DNA from: Pelosinus sp.
GTDB lineage: Bacteria; Bacillota; Negativicutes; DSM-13327
Direction of reading: 5' to 3'
Assembly: GCA_029239675.1 (NCBI GenBank)
Contig: JARBUM010000023.1
Location: 1 to 32,140 of the forward strand
Length of the DNA: 32,140 bases
Made by a program: the position numbers and the translations under genes. Under the pieces are notes generated by a model that was not told where the DNA came from, ran no database searches, and was given only the letters and a program-made list of their open reading frames with translations. Below, piece after piece: positions 23,824-32,116 of this stretch; positions within the stretch are counted from its first letter, which is position 1; each line of letters opens with the position of its first letter.

Positions 23824-25386
23824 TTACTCTATCACCACTGTTGTACTACCCTTATGTGCCTTTACCGACTTAAGAAGCATAGCTGGGATTACACCTACAA
23901 GACAAAGTAATGATAAGACAAAGAAAGCATCATCAAATGAAAAAATGGAAGACTGCCGTAATGCCATGGTGCTCATAAGAGCTAAGGATTTAATATGAGC
24001 AATCCACGCTGTATCACCAAGATGCATAAACATTTTTTGCTCTGTTGTTAGCATATTTTGTACTGTTAGAGAGTTCATAGTTATATTTTCTGCAATATGA
24101 CTTAAATGAAAAATTTGCCTATTCTGTATAACAGTGGTGAGTATAGCAATCCCCATAGAACCGCTAACTTGACGCAATGCATTATTAATAGATGAAGCGC
24201 GACTTACATTAGCTAAAGGAATATTCGCCATCCCCATAACAGTCACAGGCATCATAAATAAGCCTAATCCTAAACCGCGTAATACCATAATACCCATTAC
24301 ATATTCATAGCTAGTATCCATATTGATATACATCAAAGGCATCGTCCCTATTCCCAATAGAAAGATTCCTGACACAACTACTGGCTTGGCACCAAAACGA
24401 TCCGCTAACTTAGCAGCGATGGGCATTAACAATCCTGCTGTTGCTGCCGATGGGAATAACAATACTCCTGTTTGCATAGCCGTATAGCCTCGTAAATTTT
24501 CCATAAATAAAGGCACCAAAAAAATAGCACCATACAACCCCATGGTTCCAATAAAAGTAGTAATCATACTAAATGTAAAATTCCAATCCTTGAATATCCG
24601 CAAATCCAATATAGGATTCTCATGATTTAGTTCAATAAATATAAATAAAATCAAACTTGCCAATGATACATAGAATAAAGCTGTGATATAGGCTGAAGTC
24701 CACCCTTCTTCTGTTCCTTTGCTCAAAGCTAACAACAAACAAAATAGTCCCAAAGCAGATGTGATAAAACCAGCGCCATCAAATTTTTGGTCGCGAGAGA
24801 ATGGCATTTCACGAAGAACAAGGGCTGCTACTGCATATCCAATTAAACCAATGGGGATATTGATTGTAAATATCAATCGCCAGTCCCAGTACTCTACCAA
24901 ATATCCACTTAGCGTAGGTCCAATTGCAGGAGCCACCATTGCCGATATCCCCCATACTCCCATTGCCATATTACGCTGTTCTATGGGAAATACTTTATAT
25001 ACAATCGTCATGGTTACAGGGATAATCAAGCCACCGCCAATGGCTTGCATAACCCGAAATATGATCATACTATCATTACTCCAAGCTATGCCACATAAGA
25101 ATGATCCAGCCGTAAAAATAGCTAAACTTAATAAATACATGCGACGAGTGCCATAGGCCTCACATAAATAGCCTGTAGCAGGTTGTATAACCCCCATCGT
25201 TAACATATAAGCTGTCAATATCCATTGAGCATCGTCAGTGCCTACGGAAAAAACCGCCATCATCTTAGGTATTGCAATATTCACAATACTGGTGTCAAGA
25301 ATACTCATAAAGCTACCAATGATAGTAACTCCTAAGGCCCACCACCGATAATGTTCCTCTTTTATTTTCAAATTAGAGATGAACAT
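23824..25386 (-). CDS. emrB: DHA2-family multidrug efflux MFS transporter (EmrB/QacA type)
   Basis: 520 aa, 14 hydrophobic segments expected for the DHA2 family. Motifs visible: SFMSILDTSIVNIAIPKM in TM1, the motif A-like loop GYLCEAYGTRRMYLLSL, and motif C VAPAIGPTLSGYLVEYWDWRLIF (shown as a family hallmark spanning TM5). It works with the EmrA-like adaptor encoded 13 nt upstream, and the substrate is probably hydrophobic or weakly acidic drugs; specificity is not readable. AGGAGAGGTG precedes ATG at 25386. The gene after emrA in the tetR-emrA-emrB locus. Confidence 0.93.
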   Translation of the reverse strand: MFISNLKIKEEHYRWWALGVTIIGSFMSILDTSIVNIAIPKMMAVFSVGTDDAQWILTAYMLTMGVIQPATGYLCEAYGTRRMYLLSLAIFTAGSFLCGIAWSNDSMIIFRVMQAIGGGLIIPVTMTIVYKVFPIEQRNMAMGVWGISAMVAPAIGPTLSGYLVEYWDWRLIFTINIPIGLIGYAVAALVLREMPFSRDQKFDGAGFITSALGLFCLLLALSKGTEEGWTSAYITALFYVSLASLILFIFIELNHENPILDLRIFKDWNFTFSMITTFIGTMGLYGAIFLVPLFMENLRGYTAMQTGVLLFPSAATAGLLMPIAAKLADRFGAKPVVVSGIFLLGIGTMPLMYINMDTSYEYVMGIMVLRGLGLGLFMMPVTVMGMANIPLANVSRASSINNALRQVSGSMGIAILTTVIQNRQIFHLSHIAENITMNSLTVQNMLTTEQKMFMHLGDTAWIAHIKSLALMSTMALRQSSIFSFDDAFFVLSLLCLVGVIPAMLLKSVKAHKGSTTVVIE

Positions 25387-25399
25387 TTAATCACCTCTC

Positions 25400-26470
25400 C
25401 TACTCCACATGAATTTTTACAATAGCCGACATGCCTGGTCTGAAAATTAGCTCACCATCTTTAGGCAATGATATTTTTACAGGAACACGCTGAGTTACTT
25501 TGGTAAAGTTACCAGATGCATTTTCTGTAGGAATTAAAGCAAATACAGAATTAGCTGCTGTACCGATCTCATAAACTTCACCTTCGAAAGTACGGGATGG
25601 ATATCCATCTATCGTATATTCTACCTTTTCTCCTAATCGTATCTTAGCTAACTTTGTTTCCTCAATACGCGCATTTACCCATACATCACTAAGGTCTGCA
25701 ATAGAGAATAAAGGTTGCCCAGCAGCAACTACCTCGCCTGGATTGACGGATTTAAGTGCTATCGTTCCAGCCACCGGTGAAATAATACTAGTATACTCAT
25801 CTGCTACTCTAACAACTTCTAAAGCAGCTTCCGCCTGTTTAACTAAAGCTGCCGCTGCCGAAATCGTTTCTTCACGATTACCAGCCATTGACAAACCAAA
25901 CTTTTCTCCAGCCGCATGTACAGCTTCCTGAGATGCCCTTACAGCTTCTCTTGCTACAGTATAATCCGCTTGTACTTTATCCATCTGGGAAGAACTAATT
26001 GCTCCCTGATGATATAACGCTTGCATACGTTCATAGTTTTTTGCCAGATTATTCAAGTTAGCACGAGCCTGATCTACTCCTGCCTGGGCTTGATCTACGC
26101 CAGCACGAGCCTGTCCAATTTCTTGAGGTCGAGAACCGGCCACTAACTCTTCATATTTTGCTTTTGCCGCTGCTAATGCTGCTTGTGCTTGCAACTTTTG
26201 AGCTGCGACTTCACGAGCATCTATCCTTGCTACTACCTGTCCGCTTTTTACCTGTTCGCCTTCTTTTACAAGAACTTCCGTAATTTTCCCAGGAATTTTA
26301 GCACTGACACTAACAATGGTACCACCAATTCTAGCATCGTCTGTGCTTACATATTTAGTACTCAAATAATACCAATAACCGCCTCCAAGAGCACCCACCA
26401 CTAAGAAAAAAAACAACAGCCCCATAATGAGCTTTTGTTTTTTATTATTATCCTTCTCATTTTCTTGCAC
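25400..26470 (-). CDS. emrA: EmrA/HlyD-family membrane fusion protein
   Basis: 356 aa. One N-terminal TM (about 14-31, LIMGLLFFFLVVGALGGGYWYY), the EmrA signature YVSTDDARIGG, a lipoyl half-motif (GKITEVLVKEGEQVKSGQVVA), a long alpha-helical hairpin of about 100 residues rich in Ala/Gln/Lys (GVDQAQAGVDQARANL repeats), the second lipoyl half (VAGTIALKSVNPGEVVAAGQ), and a C-terminal beta-barrel domain (LSDVWVNARIEETKLAKI). It bridges the inner-membrane EmrB to the periplasm and an outer-membrane channel, consistent with a diderm envelope. Start GTG at 26470 with GGAGG 9 nt upstream. A palindrome at 26497-26510 is a candidate TetR site. Confidence 0.93.
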   Translation of the reverse strand: MQENEKDNNKKQKLIMGLLFFFLVVGALGGGYWYYLSTKYVSTDDARIGGTIVSVSAKIPGKITEVLVKEGEQVKSGQVVARIDAREVAAQKLQAQAALAAAKAKYEELVAGSRPQEIGQARAGVDQAQAGVDQARANLNNLAKNYERMQALYHQGAISSSQMDKVQADYTVAREAVRASQEAVHAAGEKFGLSMAGNREETISAAAALVKQAEAALEVVRVADEYTSIISPVAGTIALKSVNPGEVVAAGQPLFSIADLSDVWVNARIEETKLAKIRLGEKVEYTIDGYPSRTFEGEVYEIGTAANSVFALIPTENASGNFTKVTQRVPVKISLPKDGELIFRPGMSAIVKIHVE

Positions 26471-26496
26471 AGCAAATTTCCTCCACTTAAAATCTT

Positions 26497-26510
26497 TGAC
26501 TACAAAGTCA
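26497..26510. promoter_or_regulatory. Candidate TetR operator before emrA
   Basis: TGACT-ACAA-AGTCA, perfect 5-bp arms in a 14-bp site, 27 nt before the emrA start. The other TGAC-N6-GTCA site (27332-27345) lies upstream of the tetR gene. Confidence 0.45.
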
Positions 26511-26598
26511 CTTTTAATTAAATTTTTTATCCGCTGACTATGCTATAAGGATAAGCAGGACTTGGACTCATATGAATTCACATTCCACCTGAATCAAG

Positions 26599-27228
26599 TT
26601 ATGATTGCGCAGCAGCTCCATATAAGAAAAGTTCAGTAATCGTATGTGCCGTTTCTCCAGTATCTCCATTTACAAAATCACGAAATACAAAAGTAACTAT
26701 AACACTAAACAAAGCATGAGCAGCTTTAGTAGCATCACAATTTTCACGTATAAAACCCTTTTCGCATGCTTCCAATAACACTTTTTCAATCATACCAATG
26801 GTCTGACAGAAACATGCCTGATATTTGTCTAACTGTTCTTGGCTAAAATTTGATGACCCAGCAACACCAAACCCACGCACTTCATGCATCATAACTCGCC
26901 ATAAGTCAGCGTTTTTTACATAAAACTCTAAAAAAGCTTTAATAATCGTCTCTATCTTTTGTCGAGGCGGCTCAGAGGAATTCACAATCCCCTCTAAAAT
27001 TACTTGAAAAGGCATACTACATTCTTTAATCAAAGTATAAAAAAGTTGTTCCTTATTAACGAAATAATTATATACCGTACCTTTACCTGTATCTGCCAAA
27101 GCGATAATTTCATCCACGGTAGCTCGGTGGTAACCTTTACGGGAAAATATAGTATAGGCTGCCTCAAGTATCTGTTGGCGTTTATTTTGTGAATCATGAA
27201 AACTGACTGGTTGACGACTTTGCTTCAT
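26599..27228 (-). CDS. TetR/AcrR-family repressor
   Basis: 209 aa from ATG at 27228; GGAGG 6 nt upstream sets it, while the in-frame TTG at 27240 overlaps that site. N-terminal HTH (about 17-62): QILEAAYTIFSRKGYHRATVDEIIALADTGKGTVYNYFVNKEQLF. The C-terminal ligand domain is helical and without specific similarity I can name. It likely represses itself and the emrAB pair downstream on the same strand, the ligand being a pump substrate. Intergenic gap to emrA is 128 nt. Confidence 0.93.
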   Translation of the reverse strand: MKQSRQPVSFHDSQNKRQQILEAAYTIFSRKGYHRATVDEIIALADTGKGTVYNYFVNKEQLFYTLIKECSMPFQVILEGIVNSSEPPRQKIETIIKAFLEFYVKNADLWRVMMHEVRGFGVAGSSNFSQEQLDKYQACFCQTIGMIEKVLLEACEKGFIRENCDATKAAHALFSVIVTFVFRDFVNGDTGETAHTITELFLYGAAAQS

Positions 27229-27331
27229 CTTTACCTCCAAAATAAAATCTTCTTAACATACATTTTTCTCTCGTTGTCTTTGCATTTTTATAGCAAAACT
27301 CCATGTTAATATGTATCTTTTTTTCACACTC

Positions 27332-27345
27332 TGACTATATGGTCA
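27332..27345. promoter_or_regulatory. Candidate TetR operator upstream of tetR
   Basis: TGACTATATGGTCA, palindromic at 12 of 14 positions. Lies 104 nt upstream of the tetR start. It matches the TGAC-N6-GTCA arrangement of the site before emrA. Confidence 0.45.
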
Positions 27346-27363
27346 AATTATTAACTAAAATAA

Positions 27364-27389
27364 AGCCCTGCTGTGTATAAGGCAGGGCT
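27364..27389 (-). terminator. Terminator of crcB
   Basis: AGCCCTGC and GCAGGGCT with a 10-nt loop; on the minus strand it is followed by TTATTTTAG. It lies 72 nt after the crcB stop. Confidence 0.8.
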
Positions 27390-27460
27390 ACTTTCATCAG
27401 ATTCATTATACCATTCCAAATCATACCTGACAATGACAAGAAAAGATATTATTTTCATCT

Positions 27461-27835
27461 TTAAAATAGCCTTGCTGTAACCATCCCTAACCAGGTAGCA
27501 AAAAAGCCAAAAACAAGGTTTGACAGTATGTTATACATCGCCAATGTTAAACTACTATCTTCCATTAGTTGAAATGTTTCATAACTAAATGAAGAAAAAG
27601 TCGTCAATCCCCCAATGAAGCCTACTGTAACAATCAATCGCCAATAGGGATTAATTATAAATTTTTCGGTTGTTGCTACCATAAAAAAACCAATAATGAA
27701 ACATCCAACTACATTCACAACCAATGTCCCATAAGGAAACCCTGTACCAAAGCGTTCAGCTGCCCATGTAGACACTAGATAACGAGTAGTTGCTCCAATA
27801 CTGCCCCCAACTGCTACTGCCAATAATTTTAGCAT
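27461..27835 (-). CDS. crcB: CrcB/Fluc fluoride channel
   Basis: 124 aa with four hydrophobic segments. Family signatures: GGSIGATTRYLVSTW (about 10-24), PYGTLVVNVVGCFIIGFF with the conserved Asn, and the GFIGGLTTFSSFSYE break in TM3 containing the Phe residues of the fluoride path. Fluc proteins work as antiparallel homodimers to expel fluoride. It is a single gene with its own terminator; no fluoride riboswitch consensus is seen in the 125 nt upstream. GGGG lies close before ATG (GGGGTGATAAAATG). Confidence 0.95.
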   Translation of the reverse strand: MLKLLAVAVGGSIGATTRYLVSTWAAERFGTGFPYGTLVVNVVGCFIIGFFMVATTEKFIINPYWRLIVTVGFIGGLTTFSSFSYETFQLMEDSSLTLAMYNILSNLVFGFFATWLGMVTARLF

Positions 27836-27960
27836 TTTATCACCCCAATTACTGCCTTACTATTTAGGTTCTTTATTTTAGAAAGAAAGGCTAATAGTTA
27901 TTATTGTATCATATTTATTCCTATTTTTGCCTCTAAACCATGCTAGAGATGAAAATATAA

Positions 27961-28034
27961 AATACCACAGTTCTATGACTATCCCAAAAAGCTAATACAA
28001 ACAAAATGGGATAAAAATCAAAAACCGTGGTATT
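27961..28034 (-). terminator. Probable cysK terminator (long imperfect hairpin)
   Basis: Outer arms AATACCAC and GTGGTATT and inner arms ATCCCA (27981-27986) and TGGGAT (28007-28012); minus-strand tail TTTTATATTTT. It begins about 45 nt after the cysK stop. Confidence 0.55.
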
Positions 28035-28079
28035 TTTTACTTCTTTATAAGCAGATAATACAGGTACTTATCCTGCTAT

Positions 28080-29018
28080 TTATGGTTCTTGTTGAAAAAG
28101 AGCGGTAGACAAGTAACGTTCTCCTGAATCAGGCAATAATACAACAATATTTTTTCCTTTATTTTCAGGACGAGCTGCAAGTTGTGTAGCTGCATAAGCT
28201 GCTGCGCCACTTGAAATACCTACTAACAATCCCTCTGTTTTAGCAAGTTCCCTAGCAGTCACAAAAGCATCTTCATTATGAACACCAATAATCTCATCCA
28301 CTACACTTAAATTAATCACAGCAGGAACAAATCCAGCACCAATCCCTTGTATCTTATGAGGACCTGGTTTACCACCTGCTAAGACAGGTGAATCAAAAGG
28401 TTCAACAGCAACAATTTTAACTCCTGGTTTCTTTTGTTTTAAGATTTCTGCTACACCTGTAATGGTACCACCAGTACCTACACCAGCAACAAAAATATCC
28501 ACTTCCCCGTCCGTATCTCTCCAGATTTCTTCAGCAGTAGTTCGTCTATGCACTTCTGGGTTAGAAAGGTTCTTAAATTGTTGCAAAATGATTGAGTTAC
28601 TATTTTCAGCAGCTAATTGTTCCGCCTTACCAATAGCCCCTTTCATGCCTTCTGCTCCTGGAGTTAATACTAATTCAGCACCTAAGGCTTTCAACAAATT
28701 TCGTCTTTCTATACTCATAGTGTCTGGCATGCATAGTACCAATCTGTAGCCGCGTGCTGCCGCCACAAAAGCCAATGCTACACCAGTATTACCGCTGGTA
28801 GGCTCAATAATAGTAGTATCTTTGTTAATTAATCCTTGCTTTTCAGCATCTGCAATCATAGCATAACCAATACGATCCTTTACACTGCTGAGCGGGTTAA
28901 AATACTCTAATTTAGCAATAACCTTTGCTTCTAATGATCTTCCCTTATTATAATTAGTAAGTTCCAATAGCGGCGTATTGCCAATAAGGTCTGTCAACTG
29001 TTTTGCAATCTTTGCCAT
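28080..29018 (-). CDS. cysK: Cysteine synthase A (O-acetylserine sulfhydrylase)
   Basis: 312 aa from ATG at 29018; GGAGG lies 11 nt upstream, and GTG at 29027 is the alternative. PLP-fold II: Schiff-base Lys K47 in [10 protein letters not shown], substrate loop [10 protein letters not shown], phosphate loop GTGGTITG, and the C-terminal SSGAAAYAA. It joins O-acetylserine and sulfide to cysteine, feeding the transsulfuration enzymes encoded upstream on the same strand. It has its own promoter (29147-29175) and a leader with alternative hairpins, so it appears to be regulated apart from the metB-metC operon. Confidence 0.96.
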   Translation of the reverse strand: MAKIAKQLTDLIGNTPLLELTNYNKGRSLEAKVIAKLEYFNPLSSVKDRIGYAMIADAEKQGLINKDTTIIEPTSGNTGVALAFVAAARGYRLVLCMPDTMSIERRNLLKALGAELVLTPGAEGMKGAIGKAEQLAAENSNSIILQQFKNLSNPEVHRRTTAEEIWRDTDGEVDIFVAGVGTGGTITGVAEILKQKKPGVKIVAVEPFDSPVLAGGKPGPHKIQGIGAGFVPAVINLSVVDEIIGVHNEDAFVTARELAKTEGLLVGISSGAAAYAATQLAARPENKGKNIVVLLPDSGERYLSTALFQQEP

Positions 29019-29065
29019 GTTACACACTACCTCCGTTAATTTTTTATTTTTAAACAGAAACGAAA

Positions 29066-29107
29066 AAGGCTAAGGAAGTTCCCATGAAGAAACAATTCCT
29101 TAGCCTT
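29066..29107 (-). promoter_or_regulatory. Terminator/attenuator hairpin in the cysK leader
   Basis: Twelve-base arms AAGGCTAAGGAA (minus strand, 29096-29107) and TTCCTTAGCCTT (29066-29077), loop 18 nt, then T-rich TTTCGTTTCTG. It lies between the predicted cysK promoter and the cysK start. The first arm can alternatively pair with GGTTAGCC (minus strand, 29121-29128), which would prevent the terminator. Confidence 0.65.
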
Positions 29108-29146
29108 CAGTTTTCTGATCGGCTAACCAATACAATTTATGATTCC

Positions 29147-29175
29147 ATTAAAACACAAATAACATACTTTGTCAA
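29147..29175 (-). promoter_or_regulatory. cysK promoter
   Basis: On the minus strand, TTGACA (29170-29175), 17 nt, TTTAAT (29147-29152). It lies just past the DUF2292 gene stop and gives a leader of about 120 nt. Confidence 0.65.
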
Positions 29176-29203
29176 TTATTTTTATCCAATTCCAAAATCT
29201 TCT

Positions 29204-29545
29204 TTATATACCATCGCCATAAACGCCTTCAACTTCGGGGAAGCGCCGTTTCTCTGTTTTTTCAATTTGAACTGCTTTTCCAGCTTTGATTTTTACAACT
29301 AACTGCCCATATTGTAAATGAGACAGTTCCCCTAAGATTTTCTTTCTAAGAAGGTTAATTTCCTCTATCTTTTTTTTCTCCTGTTCTGAGTTTCTCTGGC
29401 TAGAAATAATAATTTTTTCTGTACGTTCGATCTGCACAATCTTTCCATCTTGAACAATTAAAACAATCTCACCAAAACTAATGTTTTGTATACTCTGATC
29501 AATTACTGCTAACGCTTTAGCAGGAAATGAGCATATCTCTTGCAT
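29204..29545 (-). CDS. Tandem DUF2292 (YezD-like) protein
   Basis: 113 aa, about twice the usual length of this family (about 55-60). Two copies of the motif are visible: FGEIVLIVQDGKIVQIERTE (24-43) and YGQLVVKIKAGKAVQIEKTE (79-98); 11 of 21 positions match including the following Lys. A charged helical linker (about 50-65) joins them. Each unit looks like a small beta-rich domain. The molecular function of DUF2292 is not known; it often travels with sulfur-assimilation genes. Start ATG at 29545 overlaps the metC 3' end (GGAGGAGTAAGAATG), so it is the last gene of the S-box operon. Confidence 0.8.
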   Translation of the reverse strand: MQEICSFPAKALAVIDQSIQNISFGEIVLIVQDGKIVQIERTEKIIISSQRNSEQEKKKIEEINLLRKKILGELSHLQYGQLVVKIKAGKAVQIEKTEKRRFPEVEGVYGDGI

Positions 29546-29547
29546 TC

Positions 29548-30693
29548 TTACTCCTCCATTGCTGATGTTAAATCTGCCAGAAGATCATCTGCATCTTCTA
29601 AACCTACTGATAGTCGTAGCAAACCATCACTGATACCCAATGCTTTTCTTAAATGCGGCTCAATCGCCGCATGGGACATAGTAACCGGATAGGACAAGAT
29701 CGATTCTACACCACCAAGACTGACGGCGACTGCGGAAAGCTTAACTTTTCGCATAATCTGTTTCGCCAATGCGGCCGATTCCACTTCAAATGATAATACA
29801 GCACCAAATCCAGCAGCCTGCCCTTTTAATAACTCATGTCCCGGATCTTCTGGTAAACCAGGATAGTGAACAGCCTTCACCTTTGGGTGAGAAGCAAGCT
29901 GCTTGGCGATTTTCAATGCGGCCTGCTCAGAATGATCCATTCTGACTTTCAATGTTTTAATCCCTCTCATGGTTAGCCAACAATCTTGCGGCCCTAAAAC
30001 AGCCCCTAATGCATTCTGCAGAAAGTATAATTCATCAGCAAGCTTTTTATTATTAGTTACTACCAATCCAGCCACGACATCACTATGCCCAGCTAGAAAC
30101 TTAGTAGCACTATGCACTACAATATCTGCGCCAAAGGTTAATGGTTTTTGCAAATAAGGAGTCATAAAGGTATTGTCCACGATGGTAATAATGCCCCGTT
30201 CCTTAGCCCATGTACAAATTCTTGGCAAGTCACTTACCTTTAGTAAGGGATTTGACGGACTTTCCAAAACGATGGCTTTTGTATTTACTTTCACAGCCTT
30301 AGCAATCTGTTCCAAATCTGTAGTATCTACAAAAGAATGCTCAATGCCCCACTTACCGCATACTTTACTTAATAGACGATAAGTACCGCCATACACATCT
30401 TTTGGCGCTAAGATATGATCGCCTTGGGCAAATAATAATAATGCCGTTGAAACAGCAGCAATACCTGATGCAAAAGCAAAGCCAGCAATGCCGTCCTCTA
30501 ATTCAGCAATAATGGTTTCCAGTGCTTTACGTGTAGGATTACCCGACCTTGAATATTCATACTCTTGTGCTTGATCAATATTCTGATGAAAAGTTGAAAC
30601 TTGGTAGATAGGTGTACTCACCGCTCCCGTATATTGATCGGTTTCCACTCCAACATGTAATAATTTTGTAGCAAAATCTAATTCTTTACTCAC
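29548..30693 (-). CDS. metC: Cystathionine beta-lyase (MetC type)
   Basis: 381 aa from GTG at 30693, chosen because AAAGGG lies 8 nt upstream; GTG at 30702 is the alternative. Cys/Met-metabolism PLP family: YSRSGNPTRKALE, YGGTYRL, Schiff-base Lys in VVHSATKFLAGHSDV (K198), AVSLGGVESILSYPVTMSHA, and LRLSVGLED. It resembles Bacillus MetC (TFHQ, ATKFLxGHSDV, PATMSHA) more than the gamma-synthases. It cleaves cystathionine to homocysteine. It is preceded by metB with 56 nt between and followed directly by the DUF2292 gene. Confidence 0.92.
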   Translation of the reverse strand: MSKELDFATKLLHVGVETDQYTGAVSTPIYQVSTFHQNIDQAQEYEYSRSGNPTRKALETIIAELEDGIAGFAFASGIAAVSTALLLFAQGDHILAPKDVYGGTYRLLSKVCGKWGIEHSFVDTTDLEQIAKAVKVNTKAIVLESPSNPLLKVSDLPRICTWAKERGIITIVDNTFMTPYLQKPLTFGADIVVHSATKFLAGHSDVVAGLVVTNNKKLADELYFLQNALGAVLGPQDCWLTMRGIKTLKVRMDHSEQAALKIAKQLASHPKVKAVHYPGLPEDPGHELLKGQAAGFGAVLSFEVESAALAKQIMRKVKLSAVAVSLGGVESILSYPVTMSHAAIEPHLRKALGISDGLLRLSVGLEDADDLLADLTSAMEE

Positions 30694-30749
30694 TCTATTC
30701 ACCCTTTACTGATAGTATGTCAACACTAATACAATTTTCAAGACTCATT

Positions 30750-31886
30750 TTAATCAGCGAGGGCCTGTTCTAAGTCACTGATAATATCATTGGCATCCTC
30801 AATACCTACTGATAACCTTAGCAAGCAGTCTGATATTCCCAATCGTTTACGAACTTCAATAGGTACATCTGCATGGGTCTGAACAGCTGGCAAAGTAATA
30901 AGAGACTCTACTCCCCCAAGGCTCTCGGCAAACCGAATCAACTGAACCTTCCGCAAGACTCGTTTAACTAATTCAGGATTATCAACAACGAAAGATAGCA
31001 TTCCGCCATAACCAGCTGACTGACTATCATGTATATCCTTTCCCTGATGATCCGCGAGCCCTGGATAATATACCTTAACAACTTTTGAATGACCCGTTAG
31101 CCATTGAGCTATCTTTTGGGCATTTTCATTATGCTTTTCCATTCGCAGTGCCAAGGTTTTAATACTACGAATTAATAACCAACTATCATTAGGTCCGAGA
31201 ATTCCGCCTGTGGAATTTTGAATATAACGTATAGCAGCTCCTAATTCAGCATCCCGCGCAACAACAAGACCACATACTAGATCATTATGACCTGCTAAAT
31301 ATTTACTACCACTGTGTATTACCACATCGGCTCCCAACTCCAAGGGACGTTGAAAGTAAGGTGTTAAAAAGGTATTATCCACTATAACATGAATTTTTTT
31401 TTCTTTGGCTACATTCACAATGGCACGTATGTCAACAATTTTCATTAGAGGATTCGTAGGTGTCTCTACTAAGATCGCCTTAGTGGCAGGTATGATAGCC
31501 TTTTCTACTTCCTCCACGTTACTGCCATCAACAAAACTTACTGTTAAGCCAAAATTACTAAATACTTTATCAATAACTCGATAAGTACCGCCATAACAAT
31601 CTTCTACAACTACCAAATGATCTCCTGTTTTATACACCATTAATATAGCAGTAATAGCCGCCATACCTGAGGCAAATGCTAAACCTACTGCACCGCTTTC
31701 CAAGGCAGCAATTCCTTCTTCTAATACTTTCCTAGTTGGATTCTGGCTACGTGTATAATCAAATCCTGTACTCTCACCAAGGGCAGGATGACGGAAAGTT
31801 GCTGATTGATATACAGGAGTGCTTATCGCTCCTGTTTTTCCATCCGTACAGACCCCAATATGCACAATTTTCGAATCTAGTTTCAT
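30750..31886 (-). CDS. metB: Cystathionine gamma-synthase (MetB; called MetI in Bacillus)
   Basis: 378 aa, PLP family with Schiff-base K195 in VIHSGSKYLAGHNDLV. GESTGFDYTRSQNPTRK and IRFAESLGGVESLITLPAVQTHAD match Bacillus MetI; the paralogue downstream matches MetC. It couples an activated homoserine (O-acetyl or O-succinyl) with cysteine to give cystathionine, though O-acetylhomoserine sulfhydrylation is possible in this family. AGGAGG is 4 nt before ATG. First gene of the SAM-riboswitch-controlled operon metB-metC-DUF2292. Confidence 0.92.
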   Translation of the reverse strand: MKLDSKIVHIGVCTDGKTGAISTPVYQSATFRHPALGESTGFDYTRSQNPTRKVLEEGIAALESGAVGLAFASGMAAITAILMVYKTGDHLVVVEDCYGGTYRVIDKVFSNFGLTVSFVDGSNVEEVEKAIIPATKAILVETPTNPLMKIVDIRAIVNVAKEKKIHVIVDNTFLTPYFQRPLELGADVVIHSGSKYLAGHNDLVCGLVVARDAELGAAIRYIQNSTGGILGPNDSWLLIRSIKTLALRMEKHNENAQKIAQWLTGHSKVVKVYYPGLADHQGKDIHDSQSAGYGGMLSFVVDNPELVKRVLRKVQLIRFAESLGGVESLITLPAVQTHADVPIEVRKRLGISDCLLRLSVGIEDANDIISDLEQALAD

Positions 31887-31918
31887 AAGTCCTCCTAAAT
31901 GCTTATTCTTAAAAATAA

Positions 31919-31950
31919 AATAAACCCCTTTCCGAGGAAAGAGGTTTATT
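31919..31950 (-). terminator. Riboswitch-controlled terminator before metB
   Basis: Minus-strand arms AATAAACCTCTTTCC and GGAAAGGGGTTTATT with a 2-nt GA/TC core and one G.U pair, then TTATTTTT. Follows the SAM-I aptamer by 16 nt. Confidence 0.9.
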
Positions 31951-31966
31951 CAATGCAACCGTCTTC

Positions 31967-32069
31967 CTCTTATCTGTCAGGATTTTCATCCTGCTGGAAT
32001 TAGCACCACTGCATTTCTGCCGGTTGCCGGGTGTCATAGGGCCAGTCCCTCGACCACTCTCGATAAGAG
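31967..32069 (-). ncRNA. SAM-I (S-box) riboswitch aptamer before metB
   Basis: Minus-strand S-box consensus: P1 CTCTTATCG, GAGAGTGGTCGAGGGA, CTGGCCCTATGACACCC, GGCAACC, a P3 arm, GTGGTGCTAATTCC, a GGATGAAAATCC hairpin, and P1' GATAAGAG. The conserved blocks match the aptamer at 18610-18709 while the P1 and P3 stems differ. High SAM should favour the downstream terminator and stop metB expression. Confidence 0.96.
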
Positions 32070-32086
32070 TTTATTTATTTTTTCCA

Positions 32087-32116
32087 ATTATACCATATGT
32101 AAATCCACATGGTCAA
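32087..32116 (-). promoter_or_regulatory. Promoter of the metB operon
   Basis: On the minus strand, TTGACC (32111-32116), 18 nt, TATAAT (32087-32092), about 17 nt before the aptamer. Confidence 0.7.

Noticed and set aside
27836-27960. Possible fluoride riboswitch upstream of crcB
   Set aside because: The expected GGNGATGG and CGCC...AACCGCT-type conserved segments are not found; the region is plain AT-rich sequence.
29084-29302. Plus-strand ORF of 72 codons in the cysK leader region
   Set aside because: It is opposite the leader hairpin and the DUF2292 gene, lacks an RBS, and resembles no protein.
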